A DNA stretch of 51,015 nt from Alphaproteobacteria bacterium (GTDB taxonomy: Bacteria > Pseudomonadota > Alphaproteobacteria > SP197). Location of the stretch: assembly GCA_009694045.1 (NCBI GenBank), contig SHVY01000021.1, positions 1 to 51,015 of the forward strand, in the 5' to 3' direction. Both the position numbers and the translations under genes were made by a program. Positions 38,977 to 47,562 of this stretch are shown here, in pieces (position 1 is the first letter of the stretch; each line of letters begins with the position of its first letter). The notes below the pieces were generated by a model. It saw only the letters and a list, made by a program, of their open reading frames with translations, did not search any database and was not told the DNA's origin.

Positions 38977-40160
38977 GGCGCGGCGGGCCGGCTGGGTACC
39001 GCGATCAGCCGATAGGTTCCGAACGCCACGAACAGGGCGGCGGCGGCCACGGTCGCGACCACGAATCCATCGGGATTCCACAGGTCCATGCCGCCGCCGA
39101 TCAGCAGCGGGCCGGCGATGCTGCCCATGTGGGTGATCATGATGAAGGCCGCGGTCGCGGCGCTGAGCTGGTCGGGACCGAACACCTGCCCGAGCCGGAC
39201 CATGCCGAGGGTGTAGAGCCCGGCCCCGGCGCCCCCCCAAACGAACAGCAGGAGCCAGAGGGATGGGGGGCTGGCGAACGCCCAGGGCAGGATCAGCGCG
39301 CACGCGAGAATCACGACGCCGCACGCCACCAGGAGCCTGCGTCGGTCGACGTGATCCGACAGCCAACCGATCGGCACCGGCGCCACCATCCCGCCGATCA
39401 CCAGGGCACTCAGGAGCCGCACGGCGTCGGTTTCGCCAAGGCCGCTACGCAGGCCGTAGATCGGCAACTGCACGAACAGCGCCAGGACAACGATCCCCGA
39501 AACGAAGGTCGCGACCATGGGGGTGGGGGCGGCGAGGCAGGAGGCCCACAGGGTGCCTCGGCGTTTGTGCGAGGCGATCGGCGCCGCACCGAAGGCGAAG
39601 AGCAGCGGGGTCATCGCCAACGTCACCAGGCCGGCGCTGACGAGGAAGGGACGTGACCCAGCGGTTCCGAGTTCTCCGAGGATGAGGGGTCCGCACGCCA
39701 TTCCGGCCGAGAACAGGGCACCGTTGAGGCCGACGATCTTGCCCCGATGGGCATCGCTGACGGCCGCGTTCACCCAGATTTCGCTGCCGATCCAGTGGAA
39801 CATCATGCCGATGCCGAGGATGAAGCGCAGCAGCAGCCAACTCCACGGATTGTCGAACACCGTGAACAGCAGGATCGCGCCCACATCGATCGCTCCGGCC
39901 AGAAACAGGACCCCGAGGAGGCCGAGCCGGGCGACGAAACGGGGCAGGAACGGGGCCGTCAGGATGGCGGCGATGTAGGGCATGGCCGCGATCAGCCCGT
40001 TGAATGTCGTGCTGACCCCCCGAGCCTCCAAGTTCAGGGCCACCAGGGGGTGAAAGAGCCCGACGTTGATGCCGATGAACGTCATACCCGCCAGGATGGC
40101 GATGAGGCCACGCCGATTGGCGGCCGCCGAGGGAGGCACCCGCGACACCCGTTCGGTCAC
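38973..40160 (-). CDS. Major facilitator superfamily transporter
   Basis: About 395 residues with roughly twelve hydrophobic helices in two blocks. The N-terminal half shows GLIAILAGMTFIGINVGLFHPL and NGLIAAMPYIAAILTAPFLPRFVARLG, the cytoplasmic loop 2-3 position with a degenerate MFS motif. The C-terminal half shows GWLSDHVDRRRLLVACG, a good copy of the motif G-x3-D-x-GRR type. It is nearest to the YcaD-like family by general appearance, but this is not firm. Start is uncertain: GTG 40160 is chosen; a TTG at 40235 would overlap the upstream gene. Translationally coupled to the acetyltransferase gene, so they may share a substrate. Confidence 0.85.
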   Translation of the reverse strand: MTERVSRVPPSAAANRRGLIAILAGMTFIGINVGLFHPLVALNLEARGVSTTFNGLIAAMPYIAAILTAPFLPRFVARLGLLGVLFLAGAIDVGAILLFTVFDNPWSWLLLRFILGIGMMFHWIGSEIWVNAAVSDAHRGKIVGLNGALFSAGMACGPLILGELGTAGSRPFLVSAGLVTLAMTPLLFAFGAAPIASHKRRGTLWASCLAAPTPMVATFVSGIVVLALFVQLPIYGLRSGLGETDAVRLLSALVIGGMVAPVPIGWLSDHVDRRRLLVACGVVILACALILPWAFASPPSLWLLLFVWGGAGAGLYTLGMVRLGQVFGPDQLSAATAAFIMITHMGSIAGPLLIGGGMDLWNPDGFVVATVAAAALFVAFGTYRLIAVPSRPAAP

Positions 40161-40213
40161 GAGCCGACGGAGGTGGAGGGGTGTGGGGCGCTCGTCACCC
40201 CGCGATTGTACCG

Positions 40214-41596
40214 CTACGGCTGGACCACAACGCAATCCATATCGCGTTCGCCCAACAGGCGGCAGACGTCCTGGGCATCGGTCACCGTGGCGAACGGGCC
40301 GGCCTGCAATCGGTACAGCTCCTCACCGTCATGTCCGTTCGCGGGGATCACGAAAGGGATCAGGGCCGCCAGCAGGTCGCCGTGGCGATCCACGAGCGTC
40401 AGCCAGCCGGATTCCGCTGCGGTCGCGGCGTCGAACGAGGCGAGCCAAACGCGGAATGTCGGATCGGCGGCTGGCTCGGTTCCGGGCTCGTGCGCCAGGT
40501 CGATGGTGCCGGCAACATCCGCCGTGGTCGGTTCCGGCTCGGGTTGCACAACCAACACTTCCGCGGCACTTTCGGCCTCGCTGGCCACAACCTCCTCGCC
40601 GTGAGCATCAGGGGTTGGCTCTGCATGGGTCTCGACCGATTCTCCGCCGTGCTCCGCCGGATCGGTCTCGTGGTTCTCGGCTTCGGGAACCAAGGACAGG
40701 ACCACGGCCTGCTTCGCCGCGATCAAGCCTGCGAACTTGTCCTCGGTCTCGGTCTCGGTCTCTGCCTCGGCGGCCGGTGCATGCTCGTCTCCTGGGTCTT
40801 CGGCATGGCTGTCGGTGGATTCTTGTTCGGATGGCTCCTCGGCCGCTCCCGCGTGGGCCTCGTCCGGCGCTTCGGTGCCGTGGTCATCCGCGGCTTCGGG
40901 TTCCCCGTGGTTCGCGGCGACCTCGTCGTCCGCCGGCGCGACGGCGTCTTCGGCGGCGGGCACGTCCTCGGCGGCCGGCTCGGCGATCTCTTGGGATTGT
41001 GCGGTCGAGGCAAGGCTCGTTTCCGCCCGAGCCGCCTCCTCGCGCTCGATTTCCTGCTTTAGCTCGAACAGCTTGACCCGCGCGGTGCTGTCACCTCCGT
41101 CCGCCACCGCCTTGTACCAGCGTTCCGCCTCGGCATAGTCGCGGGCCACGCCGTGCCCGCCACGATACGCCTCGGCCAGATGCACTTGTGCCGCGACGCT
41201 GCCGTGCTCGGCGGCTTGCTGCCAGCGCGCGATCGCCTTGACCTGATCCTGGGCTACGCCCCGGCCGGCGGCGAGCATCGATCCGAGCTTGATCTGTGCC
41301 CGCATATGCCCTTTGTCGGCCGCCTGCTCGTACCATTTCGCCGCCGCCGCATCGTCTTGCTTGACGCCGCGTCCCTGCTCGTAGAGTTCGCCAAGGCTGT
41401 ATTGCGCTTCGGTGTCGCCAGCCGCCGCCAGCGCCGACCATTCCCGGACCGCGGTGGCGTAATCGCCGGCCGCGTAGGCGCTGAGGCCCAGGTCGAAGTC
41501 GGCGGCATCGGCCCCATGGGCGTAGGCGAGCAACGCCCCGGCCAGGACCGTTCCGCGCACCCACCGGCCGCATCGACGCAAAGCCATAACGTTCAT
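40214..41596 (-). CDS. Sel1-repeat protein with C-terminal SPOR domain
   Basis: 460-residue exported protein. A signal peptide (VRGTVLAGALLAYAHGADAA) precedes about four Sel1/TPR-like repeats of near 36 residues up to residue 175 (AQYSLGELYEQGRGVKQD, AQIKLGSMLAAGRGVAQD, AQVHLAEAYRGGHGVARD). A long, very acidic, Ala/Glu/Pro/Thr-rich linker follows to about residue 375, and then a SPOR-like domain (FRVWLASF, ELYRLQAGPFATVTDAQDVCRLLGERDMDCVVV). SPOR domains bind denuded peptidoglycan at division sites, so a role in envelope or division is likely. It is divergent from cysQ. Confidence 0.85.
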   Translation of the reverse strand: MNVMALRRCGRWVRGTVLAGALLAYAHGADAADFDLGLSAYAAGDYATAVREWSALAAAGDTEAQYSLGELYEQGRGVKQDDAAAAKWYEQAADKGHMRAQIKLGSMLAAGRGVAQDQVKAIARWQQAAEHGSVAAQVHLAEAYRGGHGVARDYAEAERWYKAVADGGDSTARVKLFELKQEIEREEAARAETSLASTAQSQEIAEPAAEDVPAAEDAVAPADDEVAANHGEPEAADDHGTEAPDEAHAGAAEEPSEQESTDSHAEDPGDEHAPAAEAETETETEDKFAGLIAAKQAVVLSLVPEAENHETDPAEHGGESVETHAEPTPDAHGEEVVASEAESAAEVLVVQPEPEPTTADVAGTIDLAHEPGTEPAADPTFRVWLASFDAATAAESGWLTLVDRHGDLLAALIPFVIPANGHDGEELYRLQAGPFATVTDAQDVCRLLGERDMDCVVVQP

Positions 41597-41672
41597 CGCT
41601 CCCGAATCCTGTCCAACACTCAGTTGGCTTGCCTACTGGTTGATGAATCTCTAACCAAAGCCCTGATAATTT

Positions 41673-42443
41673 ATGAACGCCATGACCCAACCCTGGACCG
41701 ACGCCCTGCGCCGCCTGGCCGACGAGGCCGGGCGCGAGATCATGCGCCACTACGGAACGGCCACCGCGCACCTCAAGAGCGATGCCAGCCCCGTGACCGT
41801 CGCCGACGAGGCAGCAGAACGGATCATTGTGGCGGGATTGGCACGGCTTGACCCCACCATCCCCATCATCGCCGAGGAAAACGTGGCCCGGGAGGGCTTT
41901 CCCGTCACGGCAGCGGAGCGTTTTTGGCTGGTCGATCCGCTCGACGGCACGAAGGAATACCTGAACAAGAATGGCGAATTCACCGTCAACATCGGCTTGA
42001 TCGTGGCCGGCCTGCCCACGCTTGGGGTGGTGCTGGCGCCGGCGTTGGGCGTGAGCTATTTCGCCGCCGACGACGGCTGCGCCTATGCCACGACCGAGGG
42101 GAGCGAGGCGCGCCGCATCCAGGCGCGGCCAGTGCCGAGTACCGGGGCCGTCGCGGCGATCAGCCGGTCGCACCTGGACAAGGACAGCGAGGCGTACCTC
42201 GCCAAGCACGGCATTACCGCCGTCCGGTCGGCCGGCAGTTCGCTCAAATTCGGGCTAGTGGCTTGTGGCGAGACCGACGTCTATCCTCGCTTCGGCCGCA
42301 CCATGGAATGGGACACGGCCGCGGGCCATGCGGTCCTGCGGGCGGCCGGCGGCAGCGTCCGCGATCTAGCCGGAATCGAGATCACCTATGGCAAGAACGG
42401 CTTCGCAAACCCAGCCTTCATCGCTCGCGGCCGCGACTCCTGA
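41673..42443 (+). CDS. cysQ: 3'(2'),5'-bisphosphate nucleotidase
   Basis: Inositol-monophosphatase-fold enzyme of 256 residues that converts PAP to AMP, removing a by-product of sulfate assimilation and related transfers. Metal-binding motifs are present: PIIAEENV with the Glu, FWLVDPLDGTKEYLNKNGEF, and EWDTAAGHAVLRAAGG. DGTKEFxxxNGEF-type spacing is specific to CysQ within the superfamily. A second ATG at 41682 is an alternative start. It overlaps the next gene by 56 bp. Confidence 0.93.
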   Translation: MNAMTQPWTDALRRLADEAGREIMRHYGTATAHLKSDASPVTVADEAAERIIVAGLARLDPTIPIIAEENVAREGFPVTAAERFWLVDPLDGTKEYLNKNGEFTVNIGLIVAGLPTLGVVLAPALGVSYFAADDGCAYATTEGSEARRIQARPVPSTGAVAAISRSHLDKDSEAYLAKHGITAVRSAGSSLKFGLVACGETDVYPRFGRTMEWDTAAGHAVLRAAGGSVRDLAGIEITYGKNGFANPAFIARGRDS

Positions 42444-43365
42444 GGCGATTGCCGCGGCGGCGGATCATCTGCGCGCCGGCCGGCTGGTGGCATTTCCGAC
42501 CGAGACGGTCTACGGCCTTGGCGCCGACGCGACCGACGATCGGGCGCTCGCGGCGGTGTTCGCCGCCAAGGCCCGGCCCCGGTTCAATCCCCTGATTGTC
42601 CACGTGACGGACGTTGCCGCGGTGGAACGAATCGCCGAGCTCGTTCCGCTTGGAGCACGCTTGGCCGAGCGATTCTGGCCCGGGCCGCTCACCTTGGTGC
42701 TGCACCGGCGAACGCGCGCTGGTCTTTCGTTGCTCGCCAGCGCCGGGTTGCCGACGGTCGCGATCCGCGTGCCGGCCCATCCCGTGGCGCGCGCCCTGCT
42801 CGAGGCCGCCGAACGGCCGATCGCGGCCCCTTCCGCCAATCCGTCCGGACAACTGAGCCCGACCCTCGCCAGTCATGTCGCCGCCGGCCTGGGTCACGCC
42901 GTGGCCATGGTCCTGGACGGCGGCCCGACGCCACTTGGGCTCGAATCGACGGTGATCGACGTTTCCGGCGCCGTGCCACGCTTGCTGCGGCCGGGCGCCA
43001 TCCCGCGCGAGGAGATCGAGATCATCGCGGGAGCCCTCGAGCCGGGCCCAGCCGACGGGTTGACGCCCGCCTCGCCCGGACGGCTCGCGCATCACTATGC
43101 TCCCGGCATACCCTTGCGCACCGACGCAAGGGTCGTCGCGGCGAGCGAGGCCCTGCTTGCCTTCGGCCCGCGGCCCCTCGGCGGTGCCGCGACGATGCGC
43201 AACCTGAGCCCCACCGGGGACCTGAGGGAGGCGGCCGCGAACCTGTTCGCCATGCTGCACGAACTGGACGACCCGCGCTTCAGCGCCATCGCCGTGATGC
43301 CGATTCCGACCCACGGCCTGGGCGAGGCGATCAACGACCGGCTGACCCGCGCGGCCCGACGTTAG
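42388..43365 (+). CDS. L-threonylcarbamoyladenylate synthase, Sua5 type
   Basis: Makes threonylcarbamoyl-AMP for the t6A37 modification of tRNA. The 325-residue product has the YrdC domain (RLVAFPTETVYGLGADATDD, KARPRFNPLIVHV, FWPGPLTLVL, LPTVAIRVPAHP, PIAAPSANPSGQLSPT, GLESTVID) and the extra Sua5 C-terminal domain after a linker (SPGRLAHHYAPGIPLR ... IPTHGLGEAINDRLTRAA). The ATG at 42388 overlaps cysQ; the first conserved residues begin at about residue 17, so a slightly later start is possible. The TAG stop belongs to family A repeat copy 3. Confidence 0.95.
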   Translation: MARTASQTQPSSLAAATPEAIAAAADHLRAGRLVAFPTETVYGLGADATDDRALAAVFAAKARPRFNPLIVHVTDVAAVERIAELVPLGARLAERFWPGPLTLVLHRRTRAGLSLLASAGLPTVAIRVPAHPVARALLEAAERPIAAPSANPSGQLSPTLASHVAAGLGHAVAMVLDGGPTPLGLESTVIDVSGAVPRLLRPGAIPREEIEIIAGALEPGPADGLTPASPGRLAHHYAPGIPLRTDARVVAASEALLAFGPRPLGGAATMRNLSPTGDLREAAANLFAMLHELDDPRFSAIAVMPIPTHGLGEAINDRLTRAARR

Positions 43366-43420
43366 TGCTTCGGCCCGCCCCAAACACGTCGATGAATTAC
43401 GCGTTTGTGTCGGACCACTG
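43363..43420 (-). repeat. Partial palindromic repeat, family A copy 3 (internal deletion)
   Basis: Read on the minus strand, 43372-43420 matches the first half of copy 1 closely (GGTCCGACACAAACGCGTAA, then TTCATCGACGTGTTTGGGGC). The remaining end keeps only TAGTGCTT, identical to the hairpin tip of copy 1, joined directly to the left half, so about 61 bases including the hairpin are missing. The TAG at 43363-43365 is the stop codon of the Sua5-type gene. Confidence 0.8.
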
Positions 43421-43469
43421 CTGGGCCGTGCTTGCCGGCCTCCGCCCCTTGGCCTAAACCTTTCCCGCC

Positions 43470-44924
43470 ATGCCTCAAGCGGAACCCATCCCGGGCCGAC
43501 CGACCCCATTGCCCGACGGTCTTGCCGAACGCTTGCGCGCGATCGTCGGAACCCCTGGGCTGATCGATGACCCGGCGCTGATGGGCCGCTATGTCGAGGA
43601 TCACCGCAAGCGCTACCCGGGCACCGCGGCCCTGGTGGTGCGACCGGCCGCGACCGCCGAAGTGGCGGCCGTTGTCGCGGTCTGTGCCGCGGCGGGTGTT
43701 GCCATCGTTCCGCAAGGGGGCAACACCGGCCTCGTCGCCGGCGGCATCCCCGACGCCTCGGGCCGGGAAATCGTGCTCAGCCTGTCGCGGATGACGGCGG
43801 TGCGTGCCATCGATCCCATCAACAACACGCTCACGGTCGAGGCCGGCCGGATTCTCGCCGACGTGCAGACCGCCGCCGCCGCCCTCGATCGGCTGTTCCC
43901 CCTCAGTCTGGCGGCGGAGGGAAGCTGCACGATCGGCGGCAACCTCTCGACCAACGCCGGAGGCACCCAAGTCCTGCGCTACGGCAGTGCCCGGGATCTG
44001 GTTCTGGGGCTCGAGGTGGTGCTGGCCGACGGCCGCGTTCTGAACGGCCTCAAGGGCCTGCGTAAGGACAACACCGGCTACGACCTGAAGCAGATCTTCC
44101 TCGGCAGCGAGGGCACCCTCGGCATCATCACGGCGGCCACGCTCAAGCTGTTCCCGCGTCCCCACGACGTGGTGACCGCCTGGGTGGGCATCCCCCACGC
44201 CCGCGCGGCCATCGACCTCCTGACCCTGGCGCAGTCGGAGTCGGGCGGCCTGGTGACGACCTGGGAATACATGCCGCACTTCTGCGTGGATCTGGTCCTG
44301 CGCCACTTGCCCGGCCACCGCCTACCGCTCGCCGCGCCGCACCCCGCCTATCTGCTGATCGAGCTTGCCACCAGCGGGCAGGATTCAGGCGTCGGGGCGA
44401 CCCTGGAGCGCATCCTTGCCGAGGGCAGCCAGCGCGCCTGGGTCGCGGACGCCACCGTCGCCGCCAGCGTCGGCCAAGCCAAGGCCCTTTGGGCCATCCG
44501 CGAAGAGATGCCGGAGGCCGAACGGCGCGAGGGTTCCGCCATCAAGCACGATACAGCGGTGCCCATTTCGGCGATTCCGGACTTCCTCCAGCAGGCGACA
44601 GCCGCGGCCGAAGCGGTCGTTCCGGGGGTTCGTATCTCGTCCTTCGGCCACATCGGCGACGGTAACATCCACTTCAACGTGCTGCCGCCGAAGGGCGCCG
44701 ACCCGGCCCGCTTTCTCGAGGCGTGGGATCGCGTCAATCAGGCCGTCGAGGGCGTCGCCATGGGGCACGGCGGCAGCTTCAGCGCCGAACATGGCGTCGG
44801 CCGCGCTAAGCAGCCATCGATGGTCCGCTACAAATCGCCGCTCGAACTCGAGCTGATGTGGCGGCTCAAGACAGCGTTCGATCCCCAGGGGCTGCTCAAC
44901 CCGGGGCGCGTCGTCGCGCGGTGA
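43470..44924 (+). CDS. FAD-linked 2-hydroxyacid dehydrogenase (GlcD/D2HGDH-like)
   Basis: Flavoprotein of 484 residues, FAD-binding type 4 family, oxidising a D-2-hydroxy acid such as D-lactate, glycolate or D-2-hydroxyglutarate. The FAD domain shows VPQGGNTGLVAGGIPDASG, LAAEGSCTIGGNLSTNAGG and FLGSEGTLGIITAATLKLFP. The C-terminal substrate domain has SFGHIGDGNIHFNV, whose His-Gly-Asp residues hold the catalytic metal, and SFSAEHGVGRAKQP with the catalytic-type Glu-His. Full length. The substrate cannot be fixed from sequence; D-2-hydroxyglutarate or D-lactate is most likely. The stop overlaps the next gene (GTGA). Confidence 0.92.
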   Translation: MPQAEPIPGRPTPLPDGLAERLRAIVGTPGLIDDPALMGRYVEDHRKRYPGTAALVVRPAATAEVAAVVAVCAAAGVAIVPQGGNTGLVAGGIPDASGREIVLSLSRMTAVRAIDPINNTLTVEAGRILADVQTAAAALDRLFPLSLAAEGSCTIGGNLSTNAGGTQVLRYGSARDLVLGLEVVLADGRVLNGLKGLRKDNTGYDLKQIFLGSEGTLGIITAATLKLFPRPHDVVTAWVGIPHARAAIDLLTLAQSESGGLVTTWEYMPHFCVDLVLRHLPGHRLPLAAPHPAYLLIELATSGQDSGVGATLERILAEGSQRAWVADATVAASVGQAKALWAIREEMPEAERREGSAIKHDTAVPISAIPDFLQQATAAAEAVVPGVRISSFGHIGDGNIHFNVLPPKGADPARFLEAWDRVNQAVEGVAMGHGGSFSAEHGVGRAKQPSMVRYKSPLELELMWRLKTAFDPQGLLNPGRVVAR

Positions 44925-45439
44925 AGCGCTTCGTCGCCATCGACTTCGAAACCGCCGACCACCGGCCCGACAGTGCCTGCGCCGTCGGTCTCGCCCTGGT
45001 GGCCGACGGGCGCATCGCCGACACCGCCTACCATCTGATCCGGCCGCCGCGCCGGGAGTTCGTGTTCACCTGGGTGCATGGCATAACCTGGGCCGACGTG
45101 GCCGCATCGCCGAGTTTCGCCGAGGCGTGGCCCGCGATCGCAGCGTTTCTCGACCAAGGCGATACGATCGCCGCGCACAATGCCGGATTCGATCGCGCGG
45201 TGCTGACCGCCTGTTGCCGGGCGGCGGGCATCGAGCCACCGCCGCGAAGCTTCCTGTGCACGGTTCGGTTGGCGCGGACCGCCTGGCGGGTGTATCCGAC
45301 CAAGCTGCCGGACGTGTGCCGGCATCTGGCGATCCAACTGGATCATCACCACGCGGCGTCGGATGCGCGCGCCTGCGCCGAAATCTTGCTCGCGGCCTTG
45401 CAGGACGGGGTCGACCCGGCCTGCGCCACGATCAACTGA
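44921..45439 (+). CDS. DnaQ-like 3'-5' exonuclease (DEDDh)
   Basis: 172-residue exonuclease domain protein. Exo I motif is RFVAIDFETAD (Asp and Glu), Exo II is IAAHNAGFDRAVL, and Exo III is HHHAASDARACAEI with the catalytic His and Asp. The stretch TWVHGITWADV is typical of the stand-alone epsilon-like proteins in which the domain is followed by nothing else. It is not linked to a polymerase gene, so a role in DNA repair or RNA processing is open. GTG start at 44921 overlaps the preceding stop; the longer in-frame start at 44858 lies inside the upstream gene. Confidence 0.9.
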   Translation: MKRFVAIDFETADHRPDSACAVGLALVADGRIADTAYHLIRPPRREFVFTWVHGITWADVAASPSFAEAWPAIAAFLDQGDTIAAHNAGFDRAVLTACCRAAGIEPPPRSFLCTVRLARTAWRVYPTKLPDVCRHLAIQLDHHHAASDARACAEILLAALQDGVDPACATIN

Positions 45440-45444
45440 CTGCC

Positions 45445-47229
45445 ATGACCGCCTACAACGCCCCCCTCGCCGACATGCGGTTCGTCCTCAACGAATTGGT
45501 CGACCTCGACCGCTTGGCGGCGTTGACCGGATGTGGAATCGATCGTGGCGGGCTCGATCACGTCCTGGACGAAGCAGGACGTTTCGCGGCCGAGGTCCTG
45601 GCTCCCCTGAATGGCACGGGGGACGCCGAAGGTGCCCGGCTCGCGAACGGCGTCGTCATGACTCCCAACGGCTTTCGCAAGGCCTACGAGGCCTTCGTCG
45701 AGGGCGGGTGGAATGGCCTGTCCTGCCCGGTCGAACTCGGCGGCTCGGCTTTGCCGCGGCCCGTCGCCATGGCCGTGTCGGAGATGTGGAATGCCGCCAA
45801 CATGGCTTGGTCCCTCTGCCCCTTGCTGACCCAGAGCGGCATAGGGCTGCTGGAGCGTCACGGAAACGCGGACCAACGGCGGCGCTATCTCAGGAACCTG
45901 GTGCACGGTACCTGGACCGCGACCATGTGCCTGACCGAACCCCAGGCGGGCTCCGACGTCGGCGCCGTCACGACCGTGGCCGCGCGCCGCGACGGCGTCT
46001 ATCGCCTGCGGGGCCGCAAGATCTTCATCACCTACGGCGACCACGATCTGGCCGCCAATGTGGTGCACTTGGTCCTCGCCCGGATCGAGGGGGCCACCCC
46101 AGGCCCCAGGGGACTCTCCCTCTTCATCGTGCCCAAGGTGCTGGTCGGAACCAATGGCTCACTCGGCGCGCACAACGACCTGCGCGTCACGCGTCTGGAA
46201 CGCAAGCTTGGCATCCACGGCAGCCCGACTTGCGAGATGGTGTTCGGCGAGGGCGAGGGCGCGATCGCGGAGCTGGTGGGAAACGCGGGCGACGGTCTTC
46301 CGTACATGTTCACGATGATGAACAACGCCCGGCTGGCGGTTGGCTTGCAGGGCGTGGCGATTGCCGAGCGCGCCTATCAACAGGCCCGGTCTTACGCACT
46401 GGAGCGCGTCCAGGGCCGCACCCCGGAGGGACATCCCGCGCGCCTCGCCGATCACGCCGACGTGCGCCGCACGCTTCTGATCATGCGCGCCGAGATCGAG
46501 GCGATCCGGGGCCTCGCCTATGTCGTGGCCGAGCAGGCCGATCTCGCCCGACTGGCCGAAGACCAGGACGAACGGGCGAGGGCTCTGGCCGTCGTCGACC
46601 TCCTCACTCCGGTCGTCAAGGCCCATGCCACCGACGTCGGCTTCGAGATCGCGTCGCGCAACCTTCAGATCCATGGTGGTGCCGGCTATATCGAGGCGAC
46701 CGGTGCCGCCCAGCACCTGCGCGACATCCGGATTGCCTCGATCTACGAGGGCACCAACGGGATCCAGGCCCAGGACCTGATTCGCCGCAAGCTGGCGGGC
46801 CAAGGCGGGAAAACGGCCCAGTCCTTCCTGGCCCTTCTGGCCCAAAGCGACACCGACCTCGCAACCGTCCCGGAGCTTGCAAGTCTCCGGCAACGCCTCG
46901 CTGAGGGAGTCGATGCCCTGGGCGGCGCCACGCGCTGGATGCTCGCCACCGCCGCCAGGGACATGGATTCGGCCCTGGCCGGTGCCAGCGATTACCTGCG
47001 CCTCTTCGGCCTGGTTGCCGGAGGCTGGGTGATGGCGACCGCGGCCATGCGCGCCCGGTACCGGTTAGCCGCCGAAACAGCCGCACCTCAGGACCGCGGC
47101 GTTTACCAAGCGAAGCTGATTACGGCCCGGATCTACGCCGACCGCATCCTGCCCCAGGCCGCGGCCCTGCTGGGGCCCGCGACCAGCGGCGCCGTGCTGC
47201 TTCGCGCGATCGGTGACGAACAGCTCTGA
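45445..47229 (+). CDS. Acyl-CoA dehydrogenase, long C-terminal-domain type (DmdC-like)
   Basis: FAD-dependent acyl-CoA dehydrogenase of 594 residues, longer than the usual 380-400 because of a C-terminal extension, as in AidB-like and DmdC-like (3-methylmercaptopropionyl-CoA dehydrogenase) enzymes. FAD-binding segments are TMCLTEPQAGSDVGAV and KIFITYGDHDLA; the C-terminal catalytic Glu is in IASIYEGTNGIQAQDLIRRK; NLQIHGGAGYIEATGAAQHLRD is also conserved. The substrate is not determined; alphaproteobacteria hold many paralogues. Starts five bases after the exonuclease gene. Confidence 0.92.
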   Translation: MTAYNAPLADMRFVLNELVDLDRLAALTGCGIDRGGLDHVLDEAGRFAAEVLAPLNGTGDAEGARLANGVVMTPNGFRKAYEAFVEGGWNGLSCPVELGGSALPRPVAMAVSEMWNAANMAWSLCPLLTQSGIGLLERHGNADQRRRYLRNLVHGTWTATMCLTEPQAGSDVGAVTTVAARRDGVYRLRGRKIFITYGDHDLAANVVHLVLARIEGATPGPRGLSLFIVPKVLVGTNGSLGAHNDLRVTRLERKLGIHGSPTCEMVFGEGEGAIAELVGNAGDGLPYMFTMMNNARLAVGLQGVAIAERAYQQARSYALERVQGRTPEGHPARLADHADVRRTLLIMRAEIEAIRGLAYVVAEQADLARLAEDQDERARALAVVDLLTPVVKAHATDVGFEIASRNLQIHGGAGYIEATGAAQHLRDIRIASIYEGTNGIQAQDLIRRKLAGQGGKTAQSFLALLAQSDTDLATVPELASLRQRLAEGVDALGGATRWMLATAARDMDSALAGASDYLRLFGLVAGGWVMATAAMRARYRLAAETAAPQDRGVYQAKLITARIYADRILPQAAALLGPATSGAVLLRAIGDEQL

Positions 47230-47289
47230 TCGGCGGCACGATTGCTGCCCCGCCGCCGTGAATGGACACCCTGAGCGGCCACCCTTAAC

Positions 47290-47562
47290 ATGTTCCTAGC
47301 CATGCCGACCTTGTCTCGCCGCCGCTTCAATCAGGGTGCCCATCGCCTCGCGATCAGCATGAGCGTCGTGTTTGGGTTCCTGATCGCCTTCTTCATGTTC
47401 AAGGGCATCGACTTCGGCGAGCATTCAAAGTTTCTGCCGCTTCCCTTCGCCTTCGGCATCCTCGGATTCCTGCTCGTCTATATGACGATCCGCTTCGTGG
47501 GCTGGGCCGCCGGGTTCGCCATTCCGAAACGGCGGCGGCGTCCGCGCACCACACCTTCCTAA
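47290..47562 (+). CDS. Small membrane protein, unknown function
   Basis: 90-residue protein with a basic N-terminus ([14 protein letters not shown]), two hydrophobic helices ([17 protein letters not shown] and [23 protein letters not shown]) and a basic tail [11 protein letters not shown], which predicts both termini in the cytoplasm. ATG 47302 is an alternative start. The stop overlaps the convergent lysK stop by four bases. Not recognised; normal codon use supports it being real. Confidence 0.65.
   Translation: MFLAMPTLSRRRFNQGAHRLAISMSVVFGFLIAFFMFKGIDFGEHSKFLPLPFAFGILGFLLVYMTIRFVGWAAGFAIPKRRRRPRTTPS

Noticed and set aside
41640..41672. Possible promoter TTGATG / GATAAT before cysQ
   Set aside because: The spacing is 19 bases and the -10 box touches the start codon; not enough to assert a promoter.
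43363..43469. Gap of about 100 bases after the Sua5-type gene considered for a tRNA or small RNA
   Set aside because: Most of it is family A repeat copy 3; no cloverleaf or other structure is visible in the rest.
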